Assembly: GCF_900112375.1 (NCBI RefSeq)
Contig: NZ_FOLS01000005.1
Span: forward strand, 1-64,000
Source: Pseudomonas citronellolis
GTDB taxonomy: Bacteria; Pseudomonadota; Gammaproteobacteria; Pseudomonadales; Pseudomonadaceae
Length of the DNA stretch: 64,000 nt
Direction of reading: 5' to 3'
Shown: positions 39,385 to 47,033 of the stretch, piece after piece
How positions within the stretch are numbered: the stretch's first letter is position 1
Layout of the letters: each line of letters begins with the position of its first letter
The notes under the pieces: model-generated
Told to the model about the DNA's origin: nothing
Databases searched by the model: none
The model's input: only the letters and a program-made list of their open reading frames with translations
Made by a program: the position numbers and the translations under genes

Positions 39385-40278
39385 TCACATCGCCGCGGCG
39401 ATGAACTCCCGCAGCCACTGGTGCGCCGGGTCGCGGTGCGTGCGCTCGTGCCAGAGCATCGACATCTCGTAGCCCGGCACCTCCAGCGGCGCCTCCACCA
39501 TGCGCAGGCCGCTGTCCGGGCGCACCAGGCGCTGCGGCAGCATGGCCACCAGATCGGTGCTGGCCAGCACCGGGGCGACGAACTGGAAGTGCGGCACCGA
39601 CAGCACCACCCGGCGCTCGCGGTCCAGCCCGGCCAGGGCCTTGTCGGTGGGGCCGTGGAAGCCGCCGCCGTCCGGCGAGACGATCACCTGCTCCAGCTGG
39701 CAGAACTGCGCCAGGCTCGGCCGGCGCTTGAGCCGCGGGTGGCCGGCGCGGCCGACCAGCACGTAGCGTTCCCGGAACAGCGGGCGCCGGCGCAGCCCTT
39801 CGGGGGCGTCCTCGGTGATGTGGAACACCAGGTCGGCGTCGCCCTGTTCCAGCTGCTGGACGATCAGCGCCGGCTGCAGCGGCAACAGCGCCAGGCGCGT
39901 GCCCGGCGCCGCCTCGCGCAGGCCGGGCAGGGCGGGCAGCACTACGGTGGCCTCGCTGTAGTCGGAAGCCACCAGGCGCCAGGTGTTGCTCGCGGCGTGC
40001 GGGTTGAACGGTTCGCTCGGCGCCACCGCCCGCTGCAGCGCCGCCAGGGCCTGGCGCAGGGGCTCGCGCAGCGCCTCGGCGCGGGCGGTGGGGCGCATGC
40101 CGCGGGGGCCGGGCAGCAGCAGCGGGTCGTCGAACAGCTCGCGCAGCTTGGCCAGCTGCACGCTCACCGAGGGTTGGGAAAAGTGCAGGCGCTCGGCGGC
40201 GCGGGTGACGTTGTGCTCGGCCAGCAGCACGTCGAGGGTCACCAGCAGGTTCAGGTCCAGGGTGCGCAGATTGGTCAT
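39385..40278 (-). CDS. LysR-family regulator, NodD-like
   Basis: The 297-aa regulator has a winged-helix N-terminus (LVTLDVLLAEHNVTRAAERLHFSQPSVSVQL) typical of the NodD/LinR group that often responds to aromatic or quinone-like compounds. It is divergent from a quinone-reductase-like gene; the shared 84-bp region contains a 16-bp direct repeat. It probably activates that gene in response to an electrophile. Confidence 0.87.
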   Translation of the reverse strand: MTNLRTLDLNLLVTLDVLLAEHNVTRAAERLHFSQPSVSVQLAKLRELFDDPLLLPGPRGMRPTARAEALREPLRQALAALQRAVAPSEPFNPHAASNTWRLVASDYSEATVVLPALPGLREAAPGTRLALLPLQPALIVQQLEQGDADLVFHITEDAPEGLRRRPLFRERYVLVGRAGHPRLKRRPSLAQFCQLEQVIVSPDGGGFHGPTDKALAGLDRERRVVLSVPHFQFVAPVLASTDLVAMLPQRLVRPDSGLRMVEAPLEVPGYEMSMLWHERTHRDPAHQWLREFIAAAM

Positions 40279-40279
40279 G

Positions 40280-40326
40280 ACTATACCTAGTGTAATGGAT
40301 ATTCATTTCCACTATACCTTGCGTAA
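40280..40326. promoter_or_regulatory. LysR operator: direct repeat ACTATACCTnGnGTAA
   Basis: ACTATACCTAGTGTAA (40280) and ACTATACCTTGCGTAA (40311) are repeated with a 31-bp offset, three helical turns, just upstream of the LysR start. Such paired sites are typical of the activation and recognition sites of LysR-controlled divergent promoters. Confidence 0.55.
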
Positions 40327-40362
40327 CGCCATGCTGCGGCCATCCACCCACTGGAGGCCGTC

Positions 40363-41139
40363 ATGAACATCCTCATCGTCTACGCTCACCCCGAACCCCG
40401 CTCGCTCAACGGTTCGCTCAAGGACTTCGCCGTGGCCCGCCTGCAGGCCGCCGGCCACCAGGTACAGGTCTCGGACCTGTACGCCATGGGCTGGAAGGCC
40501 CCGCTGGATGCAGCCGACAGCCTGGACGGCGCCGCAGCCGAGCGCTTCGACCCCTCCGAGGACTCCCGCCGCGCTTACGCCAGCGGCCGGCAAAGCGCCG
40601 ACATCGCCACCGAACAGGCCAAGCTGCGCTGGGCCGACGCGCTGATCCTGCAGTTCCCGCTGTGGTGGTTCTCGATGCCGGCCATCCTCAAGGGCTGGGT
40701 CGAGCGCGTGTACGCCTATGGCTTCGCCTACGGCGTGGGCGAGCACTCCGACGCGCGCTGGGGCGACCGCTACGGCGAGGGCAGCCTGGCCGGCAAGCGC
40801 GCCATGCTGGTGGTCACCACCGGCGGCTGGGAATCGCACTACAGCGCCCGCGGCATCAACGGGCCGATCGATGACCTGCTGTTCCCCATCCATCACGGCG
40901 TTCTCTACTACCCGGGCTTCGAGGTGCTGCCGGCGTTTCTGGTGTATCGCACTGGGCGGATGGATGAGGCTCGCTATGCCGCGATCGAACAGGCTTATGG
41001 CGAGCGCCTGGACAGTCTGTTCAGCGCCGCGCCCATTCCGTTCCGCCGGCAGAATGCTGGGGACTATGAGATACCTGCGTTGACCTTGCGTGAGGATATT
41101 GCGCCGCAGTTGACTGGCTTTGCTGCGCATCTGAGCTGA
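40363..41139 (+). CDS. NAD(P)H quinone reductase, flavodoxin-like (NQO1/MdaB type)
   Basis: The 258-aa FMN/FAD-dependent oxidoreductase starts with MNILIVYAHPEPRSLNGSL, the phosphate-binding start of the NQO1 family. Further motifs are LQFPLWWFSMPAILKGWVERV and VTTGGWESHYS. It probably performs two-electron reduction of quinones or nitro compounds. GGAGG-like sequence precedes the start. The last 200 bp use more A/T-ending codons than neighbouring genes. Confidence 0.88.
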   Translation: MNILIVYAHPEPRSLNGSLKDFAVARLQAAGHQVQVSDLYAMGWKAPLDAADSLDGAAAERFDPSEDSRRAYASGRQSADIATEQAKLRWADALILQFPLWWFSMPAILKGWVERVYAYGFAYGVGEHSDARWGDRYGEGSLAGKRAMLVVTTGGWESHYSARGINGPIDDLLFPIHHGVLYYPGFEVLPAFLVYRTGRMDEARYAAIEQAYGERLDSLFSAAPIPFRRQNAGDYEIPALTLREDIAPQLTGFAAHLS

Positions 41140-41170
41140 GAGCTTTGGCGGGGTCGATGTCCCGCTTTTC

Positions 41171-41470
41171 GTAGGAGCGAGCTTGCTCGCGAACAGCGTG
41201 AACCGGCCACTTCTCTGCATGGGCTTGACCACGGTCCCCTCTCCCCAGCCCTCGGCTGCGCGCCCCGCCCTGAAGGGAGAGGGGGCTAGGCCGTGCCGAG
41301 AGAAGGGATGGTTTCAGCCGGAAACTACCGTGCTTGCCGGCTGACTCGGGAAAACCAGACCGCTCCGAACGGTCCCCTCTCCCTTCAGGGAGAGGGTTAG
41401 GGAGAGGGCGCTCTCAAATCCAGCACTTGCATTCCCGGTGAACTCTGTTCGCGAGCAAGCTCGCTCCTAC
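41171..41470. repeat. Composite 300-bp repeat bounded by inverted REP units, copy 1
   Basis: The 433-bp gap 41140-41572 has no gene. GTAGGAGCGAGCTTGCTCGC (41171) faces its complement (41449-41470). Between them are two CCCTCTCCC / GGGAGAGGG palindromes separated by GGGGGCTAGGCCGTGCCGAG and GCCGGCTGACTC. An almost identical arrangement occurs at 46515-46800 in the same orientation. Confidence 0.8.
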
Positions 41471-41572
41471 GAAAAGCAACTCACACCCTCGCAACTCACT
41501 TAAACCGAACCTTGCCCGTATCCCACCTGTCAGAGGTCCGTATCGGAAAACATACAAAGGATCACGGACCCC

Positions 41573-42325
41573 ATGTTGAAGCGTTGGCGCAACAGTCACT
41601 GGAAGCACTGGCTGGAAGGCTACGACATCGAATTCCGCAGCGGCGTCAGCCGCCTGGGGCGCGGCAAGCGCCTTTTGGTCGAGGCGCCGGGCAGCATCGG
41701 CGAGGCGGAGTTCAAGATCTACCGGGACGAGATGCACATCGGCGCCTTTTCCACCATCCGCGCCACCAGCTTCCACCGCATTTCGCACTTCGGCCGCTTC
41801 AGCTCCACCGGCCAGCACTGCCGCATCGGCCTGGCCGCCCGGGCGCACCCGATGGACTGGCTGAGCACCAGCTCGGTGCAGTACGAGCCGGGCGTGTTCG
41901 ACCGCTACGACACGCCGCGCCAGCGCTACGAGGACACCGACGCCGACACCTGGATCGGCAACGACGCCTTCATCGGCGAGGGCGCAGTGGTGATGAGCGG
42001 GGTGAAGATCCACGACGGCGCCGTGGTGGCCGCCATGTCGGTGGTGACGCGCGACGTGCCGCCCTACGCCATAGTCGCCGGCTCGCCGGCGAAGGTGGTG
42101 CGCTACCGCTTCCCGCCGGACATCTGCGAGCGCCTGCAGGCCAGCCGCTGGTGGGACCTGGCGCCGGCGCAGATCGCCGCGTTGCCGTTGCAGCGCATCG
42201 AGGAGGCGTTGGAGCGTGTGGAGGCCTTGCGGGCCAGCGGCGAGGCGCGGCCGCCGATCTATCCGAACATCGAAATCCGCCGCCAGGGCTGCCGCCTGCT
42301 GTCCGAGGGGCCGGCCAGCTCGTGA
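41573..42325 (+). CDS. Hexapeptide-repeat acyltransferase
   Basis: The 250-aa protein contains left-handed beta-helix hexapeptide repeats in two parts (MHIGAFSTIRATSFHRISHF and TWIGNDAFIGEGAVVMSGVK), with the catalytic histidine region AHPMDWL and the PPYAIVAGSPAKVVR motif of xenobiotic/serine O-acetyltransferase-type enzymes. Substrates range from chloramphenicol to sugars; none can be assigned. It stands alone, with REP blocks upstream and a terminator-like hairpin after its stop. Confidence 0.82.
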   Translation: MLKRWRNSHWKHWLEGYDIEFRSGVSRLGRGKRLLVEAPGSIGEAEFKIYRDEMHIGAFSTIRATSFHRISHFGRFSSTGQHCRIGLAARAHPMDWLSTSSVQYEPGVFDRYDTPRQRYEDTDADTWIGNDAFIGEGAVVMSGVKIHDGAVVAAMSVVTRDVPPYAIVAGSPAKVVRYRFPPDICERLQASRWWDLAPAQIAALPLQRIEEALERVEALRASGEARPPIYPNIEIRRQGCRLLSEGPASS

Positions 42326-42328
42326 AGC

Positions 42329-42356
42329 GCGGGGCGGCACTGCTGCGCCGCCCCGC
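42329..42356. terminator. Strong GC hairpin after the acetyltransferase gene
   Basis: GCGGGGCGGC and GCCGCCCCGC form a perfect 10-bp stem with an 8-nt loop just after the stop at 42325 and 21 bp before the convergent DUF gene's stop. There is no T-run on either strand, so termination efficiency is uncertain. Confidence 0.6.
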
Positions 42357-42376
42357 ACGCAAGCGCCCAGGGGCGC

Positions 42377-42634
42377 TCAGCTCCGGCTCTGGGCCAGTCG
42401 GTAGAGTTGCCGCGCTTCCGCCGCCATCGGCAGCAGGGCCGAGACCAGGCGGGCCTGGCCTTGTACCAGCGGCATTTCGTCGGGGCAGTCCGCCAGCAGG
42501 CAGAGCAGGTCTTCCAGGGCTATCAGGCGACGCTCGGCGGCCTCGTACAGATGCTCGGCGGGGGCGCTGGCGTCGACGAACAGCACGTCGTCGTGGGGTT
42601 GCGAGAGAGTGGTGACGGGTTGCAGGTCAGACAT
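42377..42634 (-). CDS. Small Pseudomonas DUF protein (DUF3077/DUF6124-like)
   Basis: The 85-aa soluble protein, MSDLQPVTTLSQPHDDVLFV..., has a mainly helical remainder (AAERRLIALEDLLCLLADCP). GGAGG lies 6 nt before the ATG at 42634. It resembles the small Pseudomonas proteins annotated as DUF3077 or DUF6124 in N-terminal style, but I am not certain of the family and no function is known. Its 5' leader contains an elaborate set of alternative hairpins (42707-42884) and a possible leader peptide, suggesting control by attenuation. Confidence 0.65.
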   Translation of the reverse strand: MSDLQPVTTLSQPHDDVLFVDASAPAEHLYEAAERRLIALEDLLCLLADCPDEMPLVQGQARLVSALLPMAAEARQLYRLAQSRS

Positions 42635-42706
42635 GGCGCGCCTCCGAGGTGTGGAGGGCGAAGTGCGGAGAGTGCATGTTCCATTGCTCCTGAGTGGGAC
42701 CAAGAG

Positions 42707-42884
42707 CCGCCTCCCCAAAAAAGGGAGGCGGACCGTACGGGGGTAGGATCACCGGGTATGAGGAAAACGGCAGGCCGAAGCCTCCCCGCACGGTCCGCCA
42801 CGGAACGCGAATACAGACGGCGATGGATCACTTGTACTCGCGACATAACGCACCACTCCTCGTACCAACGGGATCCTACCCCCG
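42707..42884 (-). promoter_or_regulatory. Candidate attenuator/cis-regulatory RNA upstream of the DUF gene
   Basis: Read on the minus strand, segment 42884-42872 (CGGGGGTAGGATC) is exactly complementary to 42750-42738 (GATCCTACCCCCG), and the pairing extends imperfectly to 42858/42763. Segment 42799-42783 (GGCGGACCGTGCGGGGA) pairs with 42743-42727 (CCCCGTACGGTCCGCC), which also uses the CCCCCG stretch. This second stem is followed by TCCC and six T. A third stem, CCGCCTCCC / GGGAGGCGG, encloses the T-run. A UUCG-looped hairpin AGGC-TTCG-GCCT lies between. A reading frame MSRVQVIHRRLYSRS with GAGGAG 9 nt upstream starts at 42846. The arrangement is that of competing terminator and antiterminator. 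Confidence 0.5.
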
Positions 42885-42999
42885 ACCACAACAAGGTTGC
42901 GGCAGGGCGGAATCTATCCAGCGCCCTCGTAGGACCTCAAGGCGATTTCAGCGTGGGAATTTTCACGAAGGGTAGCGGCGCGGAGCCGGCCGAATCGCT

Positions 43000-43416
43000 A
43001 TGCTCGACGCCATGAACGGCCAGCTCCCCCTCCGCCAACCCTGCCCGCCGGGCGCCTGCGATTGCGGGCGCGAGGCGCTGCTGGCCGAGCCCCATGGCGA
43101 CATCCGCATCCTCCTGCTCACCCGCCAGGAAGAACAGCGCCTGGTGCAGCGCCTGGAACAGCTCAAGGACCTGGCCGACCTGCAGCACATGCAGCAGCGC
43201 ATGTACGAACAGCTCGGCCTGCGCCTGAGCATCGCCCCCGGCTTCAACGAGGTGCGCAGCATGCGCGGCCTGGACATCCGCATCGCCGCGCAGCCCGGCC
43301 TGTGCCGCAAGACTCGCCAGGCCATCCCCGCGGCCATCCGCCGGGGCCTGGAACGCACCCCGGAAATCGCCTGGCGCCTGCTCGACTCCTTCGACCTGCT
43401 CGGCGGCAGCCACTAG
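43000..43416 (+). CDS. Conserved hypothetical protein with N-terminal cysteine cluster
   Basis: The predicted protein (138 aa) has CPPGACDCGR near residue 15, a possible metal or disulfide motif. A basic-acidic helical middle follows (LLTRQEEQRLVQRLEQLKDLADLQHMQQRMYEQLG). The C-terminus is PAAIRRGLERTPEIAWRLLDSFDLLGG. An internal ATG at 43012 is an alternative start; neither has a strong ribosome-binding site. No family is recognised. It ends 40 bp before the first fluoride aptamer. Confidence 0.6.
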   Translation: MLDAMNGQLPLRQPCPPGACDCGREALLAEPHGDIRILLLTRQEEQRLVQRLEQLKDLADLQHMQQRMYEQLGLRLSIAPGFNEVRSMRGLDIRIAAQPGLCRKTRQAIPAAIRRGLERTPEIAWRLLDSFDLLGGSH

Positions 43417-43455
43417 GGGCGTGCATTTTCCCAAGGCTTTGCTAATGTCGTTAGG

Positions 43456-43504
43456 CAGGAGATGGCATTCCTCCTCTAACCGCCCCCCGGCTGATGATGC
43501 CTAC
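43456..43504 (+). ncRNA. Fluoride riboswitch aptamer 1 (crcB motif)
   Basis: The sequence CAGGAGATGGCATTCCTCC, then TCTAACCGCC...GGCTGATGATGCCTAC has the conserved fluoride aptamer blocks: GGAGATGGCATTCCTCC, AACCGC and GCTGATGATGCC. The GGCAT/ATGCC complement can form the long-range pairing. The aptamer binds F- through Mg2+ ions and here heads the antiporter-Usp-HAD-phosphatase operon. Confidence 0.93.
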
Positions 43505-43539
43505 GCATAACCCTTCATGGGCGGTGTAGGCATTGTTCT
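43497..43539 (+). terminator. Expression-platform terminator of fluoride riboswitch 1
   Basis: ATGCCTAC, the 3' strand of the aptamer, is repeated in complement as GTAGGCAT (43526-43533) followed by TGTTCT. The terminator can form only when the aptamer strand is free. This predicts transcription OFF without fluoride and ON with it. Confidence 0.8.
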
Positions 43540-43646
43540 GCTGTCCATGGTCTGCCCGTGGATAGCGAACATGCCCAACCCATCCCGTTCCGCCGCTTTT
43601 CCTCTTTCGCACCGCGCCGTCCCCCGGCTTCAGCGGAGCCGCCGCC

Positions 43647-44891
43647 ATGACTGAGATCTGGGCCCAGGCCGCCCTGTGGCTGGGGCTGGCGCTGCTGGCG
43701 ACGCTGGTGTCGATCTTCCTGCGCATCGCCACGGCATTGTCGGAAATCGTCGTGGGGACCATCGCCCAGCTGATCATCGGCGCGCTGCTGGGCATGGCGG
43801 TGCTGCAGGGCGACGCCAGCTGGATCAAGTTCCTCTCCGGCGCCGGGGCCATCCTGCTGACCTTCCTGGCCGGCGCCGAGCTGGACCCGAAGGTGTTCCG
43901 CGCGCACTGGAAGCAGGCCACGGTCATCGGCCTGGTGGGCTTCGTGGTGCCCTTCCTCGGCTGCGCGGCGCTGGCGTACTGGGGCCTGGGCTGGAGCGCG
44001 CAGGCCAGCTGGCTGGCCGGCATCGCCATGTCCACCACCTCGGTGGCGGTGGTCTACGCGGTGATGCTGGAGCTGGGGCTGAACACCAGCGAGTACGGCA
44101 AGATCGTGCTGGCCGCCTGCTTCGTCAACGACCTGGCCACGGTGATCGCCCTGGGGCTGATCTTCGCCCCCTTCACCCTGAAGACCGCCGGTTTCGCCGG
44201 GGCCCTGGTCCTGGCCGCGCTGCTGCTGCCGTGGCTCACCCCGCGCTTCTTCCGCCGCTTCGGCGGCCGCCCTTCGGAGCTGGAGGCCAAGTTCCTCATG
44301 CTCTGCCTGTTCGGCCTGGGCGCGGCGGCGACCTGGGCCGGCAGCGAGGCGGTGCTGCCGGCCTACCTGATCGGCATGGTGCTGGCCGGCACCGTGGGCA
44401 AGGACCACGCGCTGATCCGCCGCCTGCGCACCCTGACCTTCGGCCTGCTGACGCCGTTCTACTTCATCCGCGCCGGTTCGCTGGTGTCGCTGCCGGCCCT
44501 GGCCGCCGCGCCCGCGGCCTTCGTGCTGCTGTTGCTGGTGAAGATGCTCACCAAGCTGGTGGGCGTGTACCCCACCTGCCTGGTCTACGGCTCGCCGCGC
44601 CGGGAGGGGGCCTACACCACGCTGCTGATGTCCACCGGGCTGACCTTCGGCACCATCTCGGCGCTGTTCGGCCTGGCCCACGGGCTGATCGACCAGGGCC
44701 AGTATTCGGCGCTGGTGGCCGCGGTGATCGGCAGCGCCGTGGTGCCGACGCTGATCGCCAACGCCTTCTTCCTGCCCCGGCACCTGCTGCCCAAGGGCGA
44801 CCCGCAGGAGGAGGGCGCCGCCCCGCCGGCGGAGCCCGCGCGCCACGACGACTTGCGCCCGCAGACGCGGCGCAGAGGAGGTGAAGCATGA
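43647..44891 (+). CDS. CPA2-type sodium/proton antiporter of fluoride island
   Basis: The 414-aa membrane protein has about 12-13 helices and the antiporter ion-binding dipeptide in LAACFVNDLATV, with the usual TTSVAVVYAVM helix. Cation:proton antiporters are a recurrent gene class behind fluoride riboswitches. They may export a counter-ion, adjust internal pH, or carry fluoride themselves. The gene begins 143 bp after aptamer 1 and overlaps the Usp gene by 4 bp (ATGA). No cytoplasmic TrkA-N domain is attached. Confidence 0.88.
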   Translation: MTEIWAQAALWLGLALLATLVSIFLRIATALSEIVVGTIAQLIIGALLGMAVLQGDASWIKFLSGAGAILLTFLAGAELDPKVFRAHWKQATVIGLVGFVVPFLGCAALAYWGLGWSAQASWLAGIAMSTTSVAVVYAVMLELGLNTSEYGKIVLAACFVNDLATVIALGLIFAPFTLKTAGFAGALVLAALLLPWLTPRFFRRFGGRPSELEAKFLMLCLFGLGAAATWAGSEAVLPAYLIGMVLAGTVGKDHALIRRLRTLTFGLLTPFYFIRAGSLVSLPALAAAPAAFVLLLLVKMLTKLVGVYPTCLVYGSPRREGAYTTLLMSTGLTFGTISALFGLAHGLIDQGQYSALVAAVIGSAVVPTLIANAFFLPRHLLPKGDPQEEGAAPPAEPARHDDLRPQTRRRGGEA

Positions 44892-45307
44892 TCAAGCGCA
44901 TCCTGGTGGCCTACGACGCCTCCACCGCGGCGGAGCTGGCCCTGAACTTCGCCAACGAGCTGGCCGAGCGCTTCGGCGCCGGCCTGCACATCCTCTCGGT
45001 GGCGCAGCCGCCGGAGTTCGGCGACGAGGTGGAGACCGAGGCGGTGATCGAACGCTCCCGCGCGCACTTCCACCACGCCTTCAAGCTGCTGGGCTACAGC
45101 CGCCTGCCGGTCGAGGAACGGCCGACCACCCACGTCTCGGTGGGCCGCCCGGCCGAGCAGATCGTGCGCTACGCCGAGGAGCACCACATCGACCACATCG
45201 TCATCGGCCACCGCGGCCATTCGGGCTTCGAGCGCTGGCTGCTGGGCTCGGTGGCGCGCCAGGTGATCGACCACGCGCCCTGCGCGGTCACGGTCATCCG
45301 CGGCTGA
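44888..45307 (+). CDS. Universal stress protein (UspA family)
   Basis: This single-domain 139-aa Usp protein has the ATP-binding pattern GHRGHSGFERWLLGSVA near its C-terminus and the N-terminal strand IKRILVAYDAS. Usp genes are a known fluoride-riboswitch-associated class. Translational coupling to the antiporter suggests that it senses nucleotide or stress state for that transporter. Confidence 0.9.
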   Translation: MIKRILVAYDASTAAELALNFANELAERFGAGLHILSVAQPPEFGDEVETEAVIERSRAHFHHAFKLLGYSRLPVEERPTTHVSVGRPAEQIVRYAEEHHIDHIVIGHRGHSGFERWLLGSVARQVIDHAPCAVTVIRG

Positions 45308-45328
45308 GCGGCCGGGGGAGGAAACGAC

Positions 45329-45799
45329 ATGCTGCAGATCGACATTCCCGGGCTGGGGAGCTTGCAGTTGAAACACATGATCTGTGACTACAACGGCACC
45401 CTGGCGGTGGATGGCCGGCTGATCGACGGGGTGGCCGAACGCCTGCAGGCGCTGGGCCGCAAGCTGGCGCTGCACGTGGTCACCGGCGACACCTTCGGCA
45501 GCGCCGAGGCGGAACTGGCGGCGCTGGACGTCAACCTGCTGGTGCTGTCGGAGAAGGACCAGGCCATCTCCAAGGAGGACTACCTGCGCACCCTGGGCCT
45601 GCACGGCGTGGTGGCCATCGGCAACGGCAGCAACGACCGCTACATGCTGCAGCAGTCGGCCCTGGGCATCGCGGTGATCGGCCCGGAGGGCGCCTCCTCG
45701 GTGGCCATCGGCTCGGCGGACCTGGTGGCGCTGGACATCCTCTCGGCCCTGGATATGCTGACCCACCCGCAGCGTATCATCGCCAGCCTGCGCTGCTGA
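45329..45799 (+). CDS. HAD-superfamily protein, soluble P-type-ATPase-like
   Basis: The compact cap-less HAD domain (156 aa) has motif I CDYNGTLAVDG, where the second aspartate of DxD is replaced by Asn. Motif II threonine is in VVTGDT, a lysine in SEKDQ, and motif IV reads GNGSNDRYM, with the first Asp replaced by Asn. It resembles the COG4087 'soluble P-type ATPase' group. The nucleophile Asp is present, but the altered general acid suggests slow phosphatase activity or a phosphate-sensing role. GGAGGAAA precedes the start. Confidence 0.82.
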   Translation: MLQIDIPGLGSLQLKHMICDYNGTLAVDGRLIDGVAERLQALGRKLALHVVTGDTFGSAEAELAALDVNLLVLSEKDQAISKEDYLRTLGLHGVVAIGNGSNDRYMLQQSALGIAVIGPEGASSVAIGSADLVALDILSALDMLTHPQRIIASLRC

Positions 45800-45819
45800 A
45801 CCTTCGAAGGAGCAGGAAG

Positions 45820-46446
45820 ATGACAAGGATCATTCTGACCCGCCACGGCCACGTGGACTGGATCGCCCCGGAACGCTTCCGCGGCCGCGCCGAACTGCCG
45901 CTGTCGGCCCTGGGCCGGCGCCAGGCCGAGGCGGTGGCGCGGCGCATAGCCGAAAGCTGGCAGCCGGTGGCGATCTACACCAGCCCGCTGTCGCGCTGCA
46001 TCGACACCGGCGCCGCCATCGCCCAGGCCACCGGCGCCCCGGCCCAGGCGCTGGAAGGCCTGGCGGACACCGACTATGGCCAGTGGCAGGGCCTGACTCA
46101 CGACGAAGTCCGCGCCCGCTGGCCGGAAGAACACCGCACCTGGCTGGAGGCGCCGGACCTGGCGGCCATCCCCGATGGCGAGAGCCTGGCCGACGTGCTG
46201 GCCCGGGGTACCCGTGTATTGCGTGAGGTGTTGCGGCGTCACGGTGGGCAGACATTGGTGTTGGTGGGGCATGACAGCATCAATCGGGTTCTGCTGCTGC
46301 AGGCGCTGGGGTTGCCGTTGGCGCGGTATTGGCGGTTGAAGCAGGAGCCTTGCTGCCTTAATGAGATCGCCGTCGAGGATGACGTGTTTACGTTGTATCG
46401 GATCAATGAGACCTATCACCTGGCTGGGGTGACGGCTGAGGGGTGA
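45820..46446 (+). CDS. Histidine phosphatase (phosphoglycerate-mutase superfamily)
   Basis: This 208-aa enzyme has the phosphohistidine motif LTRHGHVDW, the partner arginine in TSPLSRCIDTG, the acid in LADTDYGQWQG and the second histidine in VGHDS. It is the last gene of the riboswitch-1 operon, 20 bp after the HAD gene. The substrate is unknown; cobC-like or broad sugar-phosphate phosphatases are the nearest relatives by motif. From about 46200 codon use shifts to T-ending codons. Confidence 0.85.
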   Translation: MTRIILTRHGHVDWIAPERFRGRAELPLSALGRRQAEAVARRIAESWQPVAIYTSPLSRCIDTGAAIAQATGAPAQALEGLADTDYGQWQGLTHDEVRARWPEEHRTWLEAPDLAAIPDGESLADVLARGTRVLREVLRRHGGQTLVLVGHDSINRVLLLQALGLPLARYWRLKQEPCCLNEIAVEDDVFTLYRINETYHLAGVTAEG

Positions 46447-46514
46447 GGCTGTTTTCAACGACGGATGATCGCGGACGGAGTCCGCTCCTACGGTTCCAGG
46501 AAGCACGGCTTTTC

Positions 46515-46985
46515 GTAGGAGCGAGCTTGCTCGCGAACGGTGCTCGCCGGTGGCGTAGGTGCCGGGTTTAAGAGCCCCTCTCCCCAACCCTCTCCCTGAA
46601 GGGAGAGGGGGCTAGTCCGTGCCGAGAGAAGGTATGGTTTCAACCAGAAAGCACGGTGCCAGCCGGCTGACTCCAGAACATCAGACCCTGCCCAACGGTC
46701 CCCTCTCCCTTCAGGGAGAGGGTTAGGGAGAGGGAAAGGCGTCCAGCCAAAACACCGCAGCCACCGGTGAGCACCTGTTCGCGAGCAAGCTCGCTCCTAC
46801 GAAGAGCACCTCGGCGGTTCCAGGGAGCCTCGGGCGTAGGAGCGGACTCCGTCCGCGATTGGATTCGTCGGCCACGCCGGACGTCCCGGTGGCACAGCCA
46901 ACGGCGCAGTATCAGGATGACTCCGAAGTCTCCGCTCGCTCCAAACGGCCCCCTCTCCCTCCGGGAGAGGGCTGGGGTGAGGGTG
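46515..46985. repeat. Composite repeat copy 2 and additional palindromes (intergenic)
   Basis: The 587-bp gap 46447-47033 is non-coding. From 46515 to 46800 it repeats the composite seen at 41171-41470: outer GTAGGAGCGAGCTTGCTCGC inverted pair, two CCCTCTCCC palindromes, and the linker GGGGGCTAGTCCGTGCCGAG. Further on, GTAGGAGCGGACTCCGTCCG occurs at about 46836 and CCCCTCTCCCTCCGGGAGAG at about 46950. Confidence 0.8.
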
Positions 46986-47033
46986 CGGAGTCAGCCCAAT
47001 GCACCATTTCCCGCAGCGAAGGCCCAGCTTCAC

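Noticed and set aside
42727..42799. Group II intron domain V
   Set aside because: The GGACCGTACG...CGCACGGTCC arms recall domain V, but the loop is far too long, the AGC/bulge pattern is missing and no intron-encoded protein is near.
43451..44846. Minus-strand frames opposite the antiporter gene
   Set aside because: These are antisense shadows. The plus-strand antiporter has membrane-protein periodicity, a riboswitch leader and coupled downstream genes.
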